Under the pieces are notes generated by a model. That model was not told where the DNA came from, did not search any database, and saw only the letters and a program-made list of their open reading frames with translations. A stretch of 64,000 nt of DNA from Siphonodentalium dalli (lineage: Eukaryota; Mollusca; Scaphopoda; Gadilida; Siphonodentaliidae): contig CP136061.1 of NCBI GenBank assembly GCA_032622095.1, forward strand, positions 63,179,127-63,243,126, given 5' to 3'. Positions 12,000 to 21,264 of this stretch are shown piece after piece (positions within the stretch are counted from its first letter, which is position 1; each line of letters starts with the position of its first letter). Position numbers and translations under genes: made by a program.

Positions 12000-12720
12000 T
12001 GCTACCGAATCATGTCGTCGCTGCACCGAAATATCGGTGTTACGGGATATAGTCACGGTTCGTGTGCACCTAAATATCGGTGTTACGGGTTCAACGGTTT
12101 AATGTGCCTCAGATAAACCTTTGTCTTTAGCTCTTCAAAAACTATTTGTAATAGACTTGGACTTTTGTAGGAATGATAGACTGTATCTCTGACTGACAGA
12201 ACCATGTGGCAATATCAAAGAGAATTACATCAGCATTATTCAGGAGTTGAGCATATGCGACTCACAGAATTTGTAGCAATCAACATCATTTGCTACATTT
12301 TAGCTGATTGTGGAGCGAACATGATTGATTATTTATTGTCAAACTTTCACTTAGAGATTTCCTTTTATGTTTGATGAGCCTTGTGGACCAGTGCCTCGGA
12401 TAAACCTTTGTCTTACCTTTTCAATAACAGTTTGTAATAGACTTAGACATGCTTAGGTAAAATTAAATTGACATGGGTGAAAAACTGCTTATGCCAGTTG
12501 AAACTTGCATGAGTGGTATGCCAGCAATGAAACCGTCTGCAACAGAATAAATTCCCAGGGCTAAAACTGTTGTTTCCAGTTATCATTTCATCTATATTTA
12601 TTCTAATTTATTGCCTCTTTAGTTGGGGATACCTAATTGTGAGGTGCCTAAATTTAGGATAGAGTGACAAGATTCAAGTAAAGTTCCAAGGAATGTAAAA
12701 ATTCAATCAGGAAAAGCTGC
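12000..12720. repeat. Repeat pieces and short direct repeat ACCGAAATATCGGT
   Basis: At 12023 and 12066 a 24-bp direct repeat with one difference contains AATATCGGTGTTACGGG; the first copy carries the palindrome ACCGAAATATCGGT. The segments at 12105-12155 and 12393-12450 repeat GATAAACCTTTGTCTT and TTTGTAATAGACTT. 12172-12300 is the uninterrupted counterpart of the repeat broken at 9391/10438. No gene is seen. Confidence 0.5.
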
Positions 12721-12726
12721 CCCAAC

Positions 12727-12864
12727 TGTGATATCCCTGGGAGCTAGATAATCATGACTCTACTCGCATATAGCATATAGTATTAGTGAAGTTTATATTT
12801 CCTCAGCACATATATTGGTGCACACACAAAGACCTATAGTCTGTATGTCAATACATACAATACA
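12727..12864 (-). repeat. LTR of the decayed Gypsy element (3' side of element)
   Basis: 138 bp beginning TGTGATAT and ending CATACAATACA on the plus strand. It matches 15878-16022 over its whole length apart from scattered substitutions and a missing 7-bp ATGACTC repeat. The 5-bp CCAAC flank precedes it. Confidence 0.85.
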
Positions 12865-12954
12865 TCCCTTCCTATGTCATTTAAACAAGCAATGTTATAG
12901 TATTTTAGCGTAATCCATGTGAATGCACCATAATCCATGAGAATGCGCCCAGTG

Positions 12955-13845
12955 TCAAGTTAGTACGTAATCCTGCAGTTTCTCTGGCTGCCTCACAGTT
13001 CGTTGAGGGCGTTTTATGTCGACAGTTTGCTTATCTATGTCGGCACTCGCATCACCCGTGTCTAGTGCATTGTTGTCTGGAGAAGGTGGTGGCTCATTGT
13101 ATGGCTTGAGAAAGGAAATGTTCCTTCTATATCGTACTCCCTCTACCAAGTCAATCGTAATGCACGAACCACTTTTGTTGACCACAGTATACGGCTTGTC
13201 TTCAAAGCTATCAGTGGACAGTTTGTTCGCTTTGCCTTGCTTCAGCAGCACCCTGTCTCCTTCGCGAATGTCATGTGGGTGCGAGGAATTGTTTATATCC
13301 GCAAACTGTTTACCAATGCCCTTATGTTCGCTGTCAATGTCACGCACCTCTGATTCCACGAATGTACTATCAGTTTGTAGTTCTGGTAGGCATGTGTGTA
13401 TGCGCCGTTTGAACATGAGTACAGCCGGGCTGACGCCCGTGGTAGAATGTGGTGTCGTACATAAACACATATTCGTCAAGTTCAGTTCTCCAGTCTTTGC
13501 CTGCTGCACTCGCGATTCTGATACGTTTGAGTAAGCTTCGGTTCTGTCGTTCGACTTCGCCATTAGATCTTGGCCACAGTGGGGTAATATGTCTATGTTC
13601 CACTGCATTGTCCTTCAGATAAGTTTCAAATAATTCACCACAAAAGATCGAACGTTGCACTTCAAACAATTAATTACAGTGTTACTTGTTACAGTTCTAA
13701 GAATGTCAAATTCATAGTATCGAGAATAATAATCAATGGTTACAAGAATGCTTTCACCAGAAGGAAATGGTCCTAATATGTCTGCAGCCAAATGCTGCCA
13801 CAGTTTATCGGGTAACACAGTTCTGACTGTAACGACATTCAACAT
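12955..13845 (-). pseudogene. Gypsy integrase fragment (DDE core and C-terminal region)
   Basis: Integration of retroelement cDNA is the family role. The frame at 13845-13615 begins the core: LWQHLAADILGPFPSG carries the first acidic residue of the DDE triad, followed by VTIDYYSRYYE. The frame at 13608-12955 continues with HITPLWPRSNGEVERQNRSL, which holds the catalytic Glu, and the C-terminal part with GDRVLLKQ and a trailing basic/acidic tail ending RTVRQPEKLQDYV. The segment with the second Asp is damaged and the upstream zinc finger is absent. The two frames are joined only through a frameshift near 13610-13670, so this is a dead gene. Confidence 0.8.
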
Positions 13846-13876
13846 CAGTCAGACTTCGACTAGAATAACTGATCAC

Positions 13877-14829
13877 TCACGAAATACCTTTGGATTCCTG
13901 AACGACCACACACCCTATTGCTTTCGGCCCTGCATCGGCAATCACAGTGGTGTTCGCGTGCACGTCGTAATATCCTAACGTTTCAGCACTCGCCAGCTTT
14001 ACTTTTAACACTTCAAATGCGCGTTGTTGTTCACTTCCCCATTCGAATGGCACATTTTTCTTTGTGAGACGACGCATCGGTTCCAATATTACGGCCACAT
14101 TCGGAATGAAACATGCACAGAAATTAACCAAGCCCAGGAATGACTTGATTTCAGCTACTGTGGTTGGCGCGCGCGCATTTTGCACTGCTTATATCTTCTC
14201 ATCAGTGGCGCTGATCCCTTGTTCGGATAGGCGATGCCCCATGAAAACTATCTCACGCATTCTGAACTGGCACTTCTGGTTTAATGTCAGCCCTTGTTCC
14301 TGGATTCGATCCATGACTTTTTCGAGTCGTGTTCTTGGAGATATTTCCCATGCACAATTATATCGTCGGCCAGGTTATTGACCCCTTCGCAACCTTGTAA
14401 TGCCTGTTGGATTATTCGCTGAAATTGTTCAGACGCACAGGAAACCCCGAACATTAGACGTTTATACCTGTATAATCCTTTGTGTGTCACGAAAGTCGTA
14501 ATCTCCCTTGATTCGGGTGTCAATTCTAATTGATGATATGCCCAGAAGACGTCGAGACGTGTGAATACAGTACTGCCATTTAAGTCGTTCAATATCTCAT
14601 CTAAGGTAGGGATCGGATGTCTCTCGCGCATCACTGCTGTGTTTGCCTGTCGCATATCAACACATAGACGAATGTCATCAGAGTCACCCTTGGGAACTGC
14701 CAATATAGGAGAAATCCACGGTGTTGGTCCTTGAACCTTTTCGATAACATCCATGGCTTCCAGCCGTTTTTCGATTTTGGGCCTCAGACTATAAGGAGCC
14801 CTCCTCAGCTGTTGTGCAATTGGTTTCAC
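13877..14829 (-). pseudogene. Gypsy reverse transcriptase and partial RNase H
   Basis: 14829-14287 reads as the RT fingers and palm: SPILAVPKGDS, RLCVDMRQAN, FTRLDVFWAYHQLEL, MFGVSCASEQFQ, then NLADDIIVHG. The usual YxDD is therefore LADD, which is common in animal Gypsy elements. 14185-13877 is the thumb and RNase H start (SFLGLVNFCACFIPNV, PFEWGSEQQRAFE, VIADAGPKAIGCVV). RNase H stops after the first catalytic Asp. A frameshift or stop separates the two frames around 14200-14290. The reaction of the intact family is RNA-templated DNA synthesis from a tRNA primer. Confidence 0.85.
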
Positions 14830-14863
14830 AGTTTTGTCAATCGGGATTTCTAACTGGAAGTCT

Positions 14864-15295
14864 TTATTCTAACTGGAAGTCTTTAAGTTTACCCAGTCCA
14901 ACAAAACACTCAGGGTATTTCCGTTTAATATAGTCGGCATATGAACCCTCATCTTTCACAGAATTGACGTTTTCTGGTCCCAGTCGTAAAAGCATCAAGG
15001 CCGTTGCAGTGTGTCTACTCAATAGTGATTCACAACTTGCATCTGTTACGAGGAATTCCACATCAGGCAATATTACGTCTGCGAATTTGACATCTGTCCT
15101 GAATTCTCCAGCCAATTTAAGTGGGACGGCACTTCCATACGCAAACAGTTTTTTCTGGGTCAAACTGGATCTGCATGAGATTCCGCGCGTTTTCAAGCAC
15201 TCCCACGTGTCATGTCCTATAATGTTGGATGTGGCGCCAGAATCTATAATCATGTCTGTCATCAGACCTCCGACCTCCACTTGGGTATATTCCAT
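14864..15295 (-). pseudogene. Retropepsin-like aspartic protease region of the decayed Gypsy
   Basis: MIIDSGATSNIIGHDTWE gives the D-S-G catalytic motif of a retroviral-type aspartic protease, about residue 18-20 of the frame. It is followed by hydrophobic strand segments and PDVEFLVTD. The C-terminal part (YIKRKYPECFVGLGKLKDF) is the usual linker into RT. The family cleaves the gag-pol polyprotein. It is separated from RT by a short out-of-frame gap at 14830-14880, where CTAACTGGAAGTCTTTA is duplicated on the plus strand. Confidence 0.75.
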
Positions 15296-15385
15296 TGTCC
15301 TGTTAGCAACAGAGAATGCAAACGCCGAATCATCATATGAATGATTGACGCTTCATTAAGTCTTCTGATCCGCCTTTTGTCGTAA

Positions 15386-15745
15386 TCATGTCACGAATTG
15401 GTCGACTGTTTCGTCCTGTTGTTGCGCCATACTCCGAAACAAATGTCTTTCATATGGCGTGTTCGCCTGTGGTTTAAAGTATGCGTCGAGAGCTATGACC
15501 GCTTTTTCGTAATCGTTTCCGTCACCTTCCGGCTCTGGAAGCGTGAAGTATAGGTCCTGAAGAGCAAGCCCTCCATGGTGTAACAGCATGGCGCGTCTTC
15601 TTTTGGCAGATGTTACGTTTTGAGCATCTAGAAAGAGCTCAAATGCTCGCATCCATCTCGTCCATCTGGCGGACACACTGGATATGTCGCCGTGGCAATC
15701 GAATGCCTTCAGTTCTCCCATGTTTTGAGTCGCCATTTCTCTCAC
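15386..15745 (-). pseudogene. Gag (capsid-like) remnant of the decayed Gypsy
   Basis: The frame reads like a retrotransposon gag N-terminal region: MGELKAFDCHGDISSVSARW, then an RAFELFLDAQNV helix and ALDAYFKPQANTPYERHLF, typical of the 'retrotransposon gag' helical domain, ending QDETVDQFVT. The reading frame closes before any CCHC zinc knuckle, and a frameshift or deletion separates it from the protease. It starts just inside the LTR at 15878, as expected for gag. Confidence 0.75.
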
Positions 15746-15877
15746 CTTTGCGAGAAAGTCTTGGAGTATAGTAACGTATTGAAACTGCTATAGTCCCCAG
15801 ATTTAACTTAGTCCCATATGTAACTGTCTTCAGATTTAACTGTCTTCTCCCGCCAAATTATTCATCCACGTCGCCAT

Positions 15878-16022
15878 TGTGATATACCCGGGAGCTAAAT
15901 AATCATGACTCATGACTCTACTCGCATATAGCATATAGTATAAGTGAAGTTTATATTTCCTCAGCACATATATTGGTGCACACACAATGACCTATAGTCT
16001 GTATCTCAATACATACACTACA
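15878..16022 (-). repeat. LTR of the decayed Gypsy element (5' side of element)
   Basis: 145 bp, TGTGATAT to CATACACTACA on the plus strand. It differs from the other LTR by a few substitutions and an internal ATGACTC duplication. The CCAAC target duplication follows at 16023-16027. Confidence 0.85.
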
Positions 16023-16136
16023 CCAACTTCAAGTAAGAACAAATTCCATGGACATAAGTCTTTGGCCAATTGTCTAACCTTAGTCTAACAATAATGATTT
16101 AGAAAGTTATTCCAGAGTTACCCAATTCACACTCAC

Positions 16137-16321
16137 CTGGTGACTACATCCAGTCATCCAATAAGAGCAATATGAGATTCTCCTCAGCTTACAAAGATCA
16201 CCGTCGAGCACAACCAGAGTGTATTGATGAACACCAGCAGTATTCTCCTCCGGAGCTCTCCATTTAATCGTAACACTCCTGCTAGTCGTAGTGTATGATA
16301 CCCCGGTCACTGTGTTCGATA
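16137..16321 (-). CDS. Host gene exon: first half of a fibronectin type III domain
   Basis: On the minus strand an acceptor (TTCTTCAG) precedes the exon and a donor (CAG|GTGAGTGTG) follows it. The 61 codons read VTGVSYTTTSRSVTIKWRAP (the A-B strands with the conserved Trp) and then HQYTLVVLDG (C strand), so this is the N-terminal half of an FN3 fold. It enters in phase 1 and ends in phase 0, so the domain is split by an intron. The next exon with the second half was not found downstream (lower coordinates). It probably belongs to the same gene as 17618-17896 and the EGF exons, on the grounds of strand, phase and domain class. Role inferred: extracellular adhesion or receptor ectodomain. Confidence 0.72.
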
Positions 16322-17617
16322 CTGAAGAATTTGACAAATAAACCAGACTTACATTGTAAAGGTTACATTGTGAAGTTCATTTGGAATTGTATGATACAGA
16401 CAATCAAGAGGGCTGCTCATAAAGATATAACTGGCACTTCAATGCTGACAAAATTCAAGCGAATTCTTTCAGATATGATTACTGTGAATGGCTTTAAATT
16501 CGTTGGTATCAATTTTCGTGGTTCAGCCATTTATGACTTTTTCGTGGGTTCGTAAATTCGTGGTTCCGCCGGTGCTAAATGTCACCTCCAAATCCCCAAT
16601 AACAACAATCAAATCGAACTGATAGAAGTGTAGACACCTCGACGAGCCGTCGGTAATTGCGCATCCACACCGCAGGCGTAATTAGCACATCCCGTGTATA
16701 AGCTTTTGTTGCCGGCTATCGAGAATATTAACGACGGGATTGTATTACTTAACTAAAGCATACAAAAGCTAGATGAAAGTACTCGCTTAATTCTCAACAC
16801 AATCAGTGTGAGACTGGGGATTATTTACCGAAGCCAACATCTATTAGTCTGCACCATATGAAATACAACCCCAAATGGTCAACTGCATAATGCAAATATG
16901 TCTCTCAAAGCTGATTACAAAGTGGTAAGATTGATTTTCGTCCTCCTACAACTCCTGGATTACTTAATCCGAACCATAGTTCGGATCATGATACTGCTCT
17001 ACTTATGCAAGTAGCTAACAATTCTGTTGACAACAAACTCGGCTCCAATTCCTGTCAACAATCTCGAAAAAGAAAACATGGCGAGTATGTGATTAAACAT
17101 TGTAATTTAGACCGTAGCTACTCTTTCATTAATGTACTCCCAGTTTGATAATGTTACCTCCCTAGGCTTTGATTTTACATTGGGACAATAGAGTTACCTC
17201 CCACGTGACATTTCTTATTTCTCAAAATCGATCTAGTTTCGAAGATTAATTTTTCGTGGGGTTTTTAATTTTGTGGTTAGCAGCAACCACGGAAACCACA
17301 AAAATTGGAACCCCACGAATAAATGTACTTTTACAGTATATTATTAACATAATGGCTGACTTATAGCAACTCCATCATTGGAATTAGACAGTCAGATGTT
17401 TATAAGACCATATATACAGTTATTGAAATTATATCATCATTCATGCTTGTTTGATTGATTATCGCAGAACATGATTGAATCCGCAATGGTATGCTCTAGA
17501 AAACATTATGCAATGCAATTGACATATCTGGCTTCATCGCCGGCCCACGATCTCTTGGTATATGAGCTAAAATTATACAATCATATCACCACTTGTAGAC
17601 AAGAAAAGGAAACTTAC
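16322..17617. other. Intron between FN3 exons
   Basis: No second reading frame with domain content is seen. An inverted pair, TTTTCGTGGG at 16539-16548 with CCCACGAA at 17311-17318 (plus nearby GTGGTT/AACCAC words), hints at a small DNA element covering most of the intron, but its ends could not be fixed. Confidence 0.45.
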
Positions 17618-17896
17618 ATGTTGTGCCATCCTTGATGATTACTGCTGTCTTGCCTGCTTCCTTTAAGTGAACCGTCAGAGTTATCTGATATTCTGTAGCT
17701 GGCTGTAGATTATTTATCATCTGTTCGGAGTTTATCACTGGAATATCTTGATAGGATACTGAATTAGAAGGTTGTACCTGCACTGTGAAGTGGGTGACAA
17801 ATGTTCGCTTCTCAGATGGTAATTGATTCCAGCTCAGTTTCATGTTGTATTTAGTGACATCTCTCAACACTACTCCAAGAGGCTTCAAATTATCAG
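17618..17896 (-). CDS. Host gene exon: complete fibronectin type III domain
   Basis: Acceptor TTTTGCAG and donor GTAAGTTT delimit a 279-bp exon (93 codons, phase 1 to phase 1). It reads PLGVVLRDVTKYNMKLSWNQ (conserved Trp of strand B), FVTHFTVQVQP (strand C) and INNLQPATEYQITLTVHLKE, the 'L-P-x-T-x-Y' signature of strands E-F in FN3 domains. Symmetric 1-1 exons of about 90 codons are the classic shuffled FN3 module. It lies upstream of the half-domain exon at 16137-16321 and 29 kb downstream of the EGF exons; the intervening intron is filled by retrotransposons. Which receptor this is cannot be told: an EGF+FN3 receptor tyrosine phosphatase or a Tie-like receptor would both fit. Confidence 0.78.
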
Positions 17897-18845
17897 CTGC
17901 AAAAGATTTAGAGACAATTTAAAAGACGTAATAATTATGTATCTAAACAATAAACTTTCTGTATCGATTCATGGGCATAAAATAACATTTTCAGAAAATT
18001 ACACTGGTAATATGCGATGTGCACAAGTTTTATGATTGAAAATCTCTTTTACGACACTTAGAGAACACATTTATAATCTACTAACAGTAACACATGGCCA
18101 GTCAATGTTTATGCAAGACTAGGAAATTCAGTATTCCTTCTCAAAACAGGGAGTTCCCCCATGGAGAGAACAACAAATTATATTAAGAAAACCAATGGCT
18201 TAAAACTATTTTGACCAATTAGATACTGAATTGAGCGAAGGAGCATGATTTTTAGACCCGGTAATATGGTCAGACAAAACAAGCCTAGCTAGCTGACATA
18301 ATTCAATGACTCCCATATAAACACGCCATATGTTTGAATTTATATCTGCAAAAAAATGCTTTAATTATAGTCATAGATGCAAATTTGAACTTGACCAGTA
18401 CTTATTAATATGAAGACCATATAATGCACCCAGGACCGATAAGGTTTGAGGTAATTTATTTGACGGATCTGATCCACTTCATCCATATAACATTCCGAGT
18501 TTCAGTATGATCTAGCTGGTCCGTATCATCTGCACATCAAATCCGCATTTTATATCTGCCCGAAATGTTGCCTATTTCCACTGACTGGATTTTCTGGTAG
18601 GTCATTCGCCAATTCTGTGTGTCACAACTGGTTGTGTCATTATTTGATACCACTTCCAATCCATCGCCATGTTCTATCAACCGCCATCCATTCATTTTTC
18701 ATTCTCTTGTTCTGTGTGGCTCCCAGCTTTCATTCCTGGTTATAATGCCCCAGGTTAGATAACCCCAGCGGCCGTCTCCTGGTTTGGTGGAATGCATGTG
18801 CATAGTGTGGCAGTCCTGCAGACAGTTGGAGGTTTTCCTCTCCTT
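17897..18845. other. Intronic sequence, no element recognised
   Basis: No exon or element end is recognised up to the start of the DIRS terminal structure at about 18826-18846. Confidence 0.45.
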
Positions 18846-19160
18846 AAACCTCTGTATATTAGATATCTATACTTACCTGCTCAACATATATGCAATAGCT
18901 CGGATGGGGTTAACGCACTATCAGAAAAGAGTTTAGTGTGGAGTTAGCTTCCACGCTCTCCCACAATCCTCTACCGAGCTCTTCAGTTTAGTGAGGTTAT
19001 TACAAGTACGTTTAAACAGAAACATGTAACCTGTATGCAGGGAGGATGGGTGGGTAATAGCAGGTAAGTATAGATATCTAATAAACAGAGGTTTAATGAG
19101 AGGAAAACCACCAGTTTATAGCAATAAATATACGTACCTGCTCAACATATATGCAATAAA
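18846..19160. repeat. DIRS terminal/complementary repeat region (left in window)
   Basis: Outer arms AACCTCTGTATATTAGATAT (18847-18866) and, inverted, ATATCTAATAAACAGAGGTT (19072-19093) enclose a ~110-bp segment complementary to 30190-30285 (GATTGTGGGAGAGCGTGG, TGCGTTAAC, GAGCTATTGCATATATG). Immediately inside is the terminal repeat at 19113-19160. The sequence CAGGTAAGTATAG within these repeats also looks like a perfect 5' splice donor. Confidence 0.75.
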
Positions 19161-20642
19161 CATAATTTGTATAATTATCACAAGGTGGTGGGAGCAGGTC
19201 ACAGAAAAAACAACACTCACCCCAAATAGGAGAAGCTTTTTGTCTGTTTCCCCGACGTTAGCCGTCTCAAGAATAGCAGTTCTGGGAAAGACCCTGTCCA
19301 TCTCCGTGATATTCTTCAGGTAGAATGTTGTGAACGTTGATTCAGAGCGCCAATGCGCTGCTTTTAATATGTCCACTGCAGGGGCTCCATTGAACAAGGC
19401 CCAAGATGTTGACAATCTGCGTGTGTCATGTGCTCTGACCAACTCCAAGGAATCTTGTGTATCCTTATCATAAATAAATTTGATGAGACTGACTAACCAG
19501 CGCACTATGGAACTTTTAGCTGCAGCTCTAGTGAGACCTGGTTGATATGTGATTAATAATTGTTCAATTTTGAGCAGAGTATTTGACATTCTGCGAAGAT
19601 AAGTCTTGAGTGCTCGACAAGGACACAACAATAAGTCTTGTGGGTCTAAAGCCAAATTTTTGAAATAAGGAATGAATATAGGATTCCATGAACAACCCAA
19701 CTTTTTAGTCTTTGACAAGAACTTCAATTGTGGAAGAAGCCGAATACCATGAATCTCAGAAACGCGAGATGCTGATGCAACAGCCAAAAGAAAGACAGTC
19801 TTCCATGTGAGGAACTTAAGCTCCACAGAATCTAAAGGTTCAAAAGGTGTCTCACAGAGAGCTAATAAAACCTTTGGCAAATCCCAATTTGGTAATAAAG
19901 AATGTTGAACAGGATTAGCATTGAAAATACCTTTTATAAGATCTGATAAACTCTTGTCTGTACTAATATTCAAACCCCTATGTACTGTGGCTATGGCTGA
20001 TCTGTAGCCTGCGACAGTACCTGCTTTGCATTTTGGAACTGTATGCAAATATACGAAAAAATCTGCTATTTGTGAAACAGTGGCAGAATTGGGACAGATA
20101 TGTCTCTTACAACACTTCCGGTATATGACCAATCGATATTGATATACTTTATTGGTGGATTGTCGTTGTGCTTGAGTGATGAATTCCTTAGCTTTTGTCG
20201 AAAAGCGTGAATCATCTCTTGATTCCCGGTTACTTTCCATGCAGTCATTCGGAGACTTCCCTGATCGGGATGAACGACCTGACCTTGAAATTGTGTCAAG
20301 AGGTCTGGAAGAACTGGTATTTCTCGTGGAATGTCCACTAGTATTTCTAGAAGAAGTGGAAACCAAATCTGATGAGGAGCATATGGTGCTATGAGTATTA
20401 ACACACAATTTTCTTTCCCCACTTTTCTCAGTACTTTTGGAATAAGAATCGGAGGTGGAAAGATGTAAGCGTACAGCCCCTTCCAACTGATGCTCAATGC
20501 ATCTACTTCCCAAGCCCTCTGATCTGGGAATGGGGAACAGAATATTGGTAGTTGAGCAGACTTTCATTTTTGAGGCACGCGATCGCTCTTGCGCACCATC
20601 GCGCGCCTGAAATTGAATACCAGCGAGCGATCGATTGCGCAC
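19116..20642 (-). CDS. Tyrosine recombinase of the DIRS element
   Basis: The DIRS recombinase integrates the circular DNA intermediate by site-specific recombination through a covalent tyrosine link; it acts in the nucleus. The 508-residue frame has the full catalytic set: Arg293 in ASRVSEI, His405 and Arg408 in RAHDTRRLSTSWA, His430 in AAHWRS and Tyr441 in TTFYLKN. The N-terminal core-binding part runs about residues 150-240 (TNKVYQYRLVIYRKCC, GYRSAIATVH). The first ~28 codons (20557-20642) lie inside the inserted MITE, so the called start is not the ancestral one. Residues ~45-145 overlap the RT-RH reading frame, as is usual in DIRS elements. The last ~15 codons run into the terminal repeat. 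Conserved residues suggest recent function. Confidence 0.82.
   Translation of the reverse strand: MRNRSLAGIQFQARDGAQERSRASKMKVCSTTNILFPIPRSEGLGSRCIEHQLEGAVRLHLSTSDSYSKSTEKSGERKLCVNTHSTICSSSDLVSTSSRNTSGHSTRNTSSSRPLDTISRSGRSSRSGKSPNDCMESNRESRDDSRFSTKAKEFITQAQRQSTNKVYQYRLVIYRKCCKRHICPNSATVSQIADFFVYLHTVPKCKAGTVAGYRSAIATVHRGLNISTDKSLSDLIKGIFNANPVQHSLLPNWDLPKVLLALCETPFEPLDSVELKFLTWKTVFLLAVASASRVSEIHGIRLLPQLKFLSKTKKLGCSWNPIFIPYFKNLALDPQDLLLCPCRALKTYLRRMSNTLLKIEQLLITYQPGLTRAAAKSSIVRWLVSLIKFIYDKDTQDSLELVRAHDTRRLSTSWALFNGAPAVDILKAAHWRSESTFTTFYLKNITEMDRVFPRTAILETANVGETDKKLLLFGVSVVFSVTCSHHLVIIIQIMFIAYMLSRYVYLLL
20066..20497 (-). pseudogene. C-terminal part of DIRS RT-RNase H frame (overlaps recombinase)
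   Basis: The frame reads SISWKGLYAYIFPPPILIPK and TAWKVTGNQE, the conserved end of DIRS RT-RNase H polyproteins, where a PDQRAWEVDAL segment precedes it. It overlaps the recombinase frame in a different phase, which is the normal overlapping arrangement. It is cut off from the rest of RNase H by the 708-bp MITE at 20557-21264. Confidence 0.72.
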
Positions 20643-21264
20643 CTAGGCCAAATACAGCGAGCGAAGTTGGCTGAACCTGATAACGATATTTTCAGTGTCT
20701 ACCCAGACGAGATTGGTTAATAATGTGTTACCAATTCCACAACTTTCCATTCACAGTGCGGTGTCAATCAACCCGCCCGACGTTTGATCACCGACACCAG
20801 TAAATTATTTGAGGTCACACGGTGTCGAATGCACAATCTGTCTGAATGCATTTGAATGATTTCTATGTATGGCTTATGACGTCACATAAATTCCTGGAAA
20901 CTCAAAGCGAGACCACGTGGCTGGGAGAAGTTGATATTATTCTGTCAGCATGGAATCGGAGTATTAAATTGATTCTTTATTAATAATTATGAATTACAAT
21001 TAGTATAGGAGCATGTACAATATAAAACATAGTGTGTAACATTCACTTGTGCTTATGGATAGTGGATTAAGCAGTGTTAAACCATCAAAGATATTCACTG
21101 GACATCGATCGTGAGTTAACTAATTCAATTTACGTGGCATTTATGAATGTATTTCGGATTTCCGGCAATCCGCTGTTTATTTTATCTTGATAGAAACTGC
21201 GCGCCTGGGCCCAAACCAGCGAGCAAGACTATGCGCGCCTTCATTTTCTAAAAATGAAAGTCTG
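20557..21264. mobile_element. 708-bp MITE inserted in the DIRS RNase H region
   Basis: Perfect 15-bp terminal inverted repeats CAGACTTTCATTTTT are flanked by the 6-bp duplication GTTGAG (20551-20556 and 21265-21270). Removing it with one copy of the duplication rejoins the RNase H protein (FQNAQ to LPIFCSPFPDQ), which proves it is an insertion. GC-rich subterminal blocks with GCGCGCCT and CCAGCGAGC occur at both ends in mirrored order. There is no coding capacity. CAG-type ends suggest hAT, but the 6-bp duplication is atypical. Confidence 0.85.

Larger units (their letters stand above)
12727..16022 (-). mobile_element. Decayed, internally deleted Gypsy-type LTR retrotransposon
   Basis: Complete ends with short LTRs (12727-12864 and 15878-16022) flanked by the 5-bp duplication CCAAC (12722-12726 and 16023-16027). 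Read on the minus strand, the order is gag remnant, aspartic protease, reverse transcriptase, truncated RNase H, integrase, which is the Ty3/Gypsy order. At 3.3 kb it is shorter than a usual ~5-kb element. The end of RNase H, the connection and the integrase zinc-binding region are missing near 13850-13880, and several frameshifts break pol. It cannot be autonomous. Short LTRs resemble the Mag lineage, which is inference. Confidence 0.88.

Noticed and set aside
13016-13534. 172-codon plus-strand reading frame
   Set aside because: Antisense shadow of the Gypsy integrase region; no protein-like domain.
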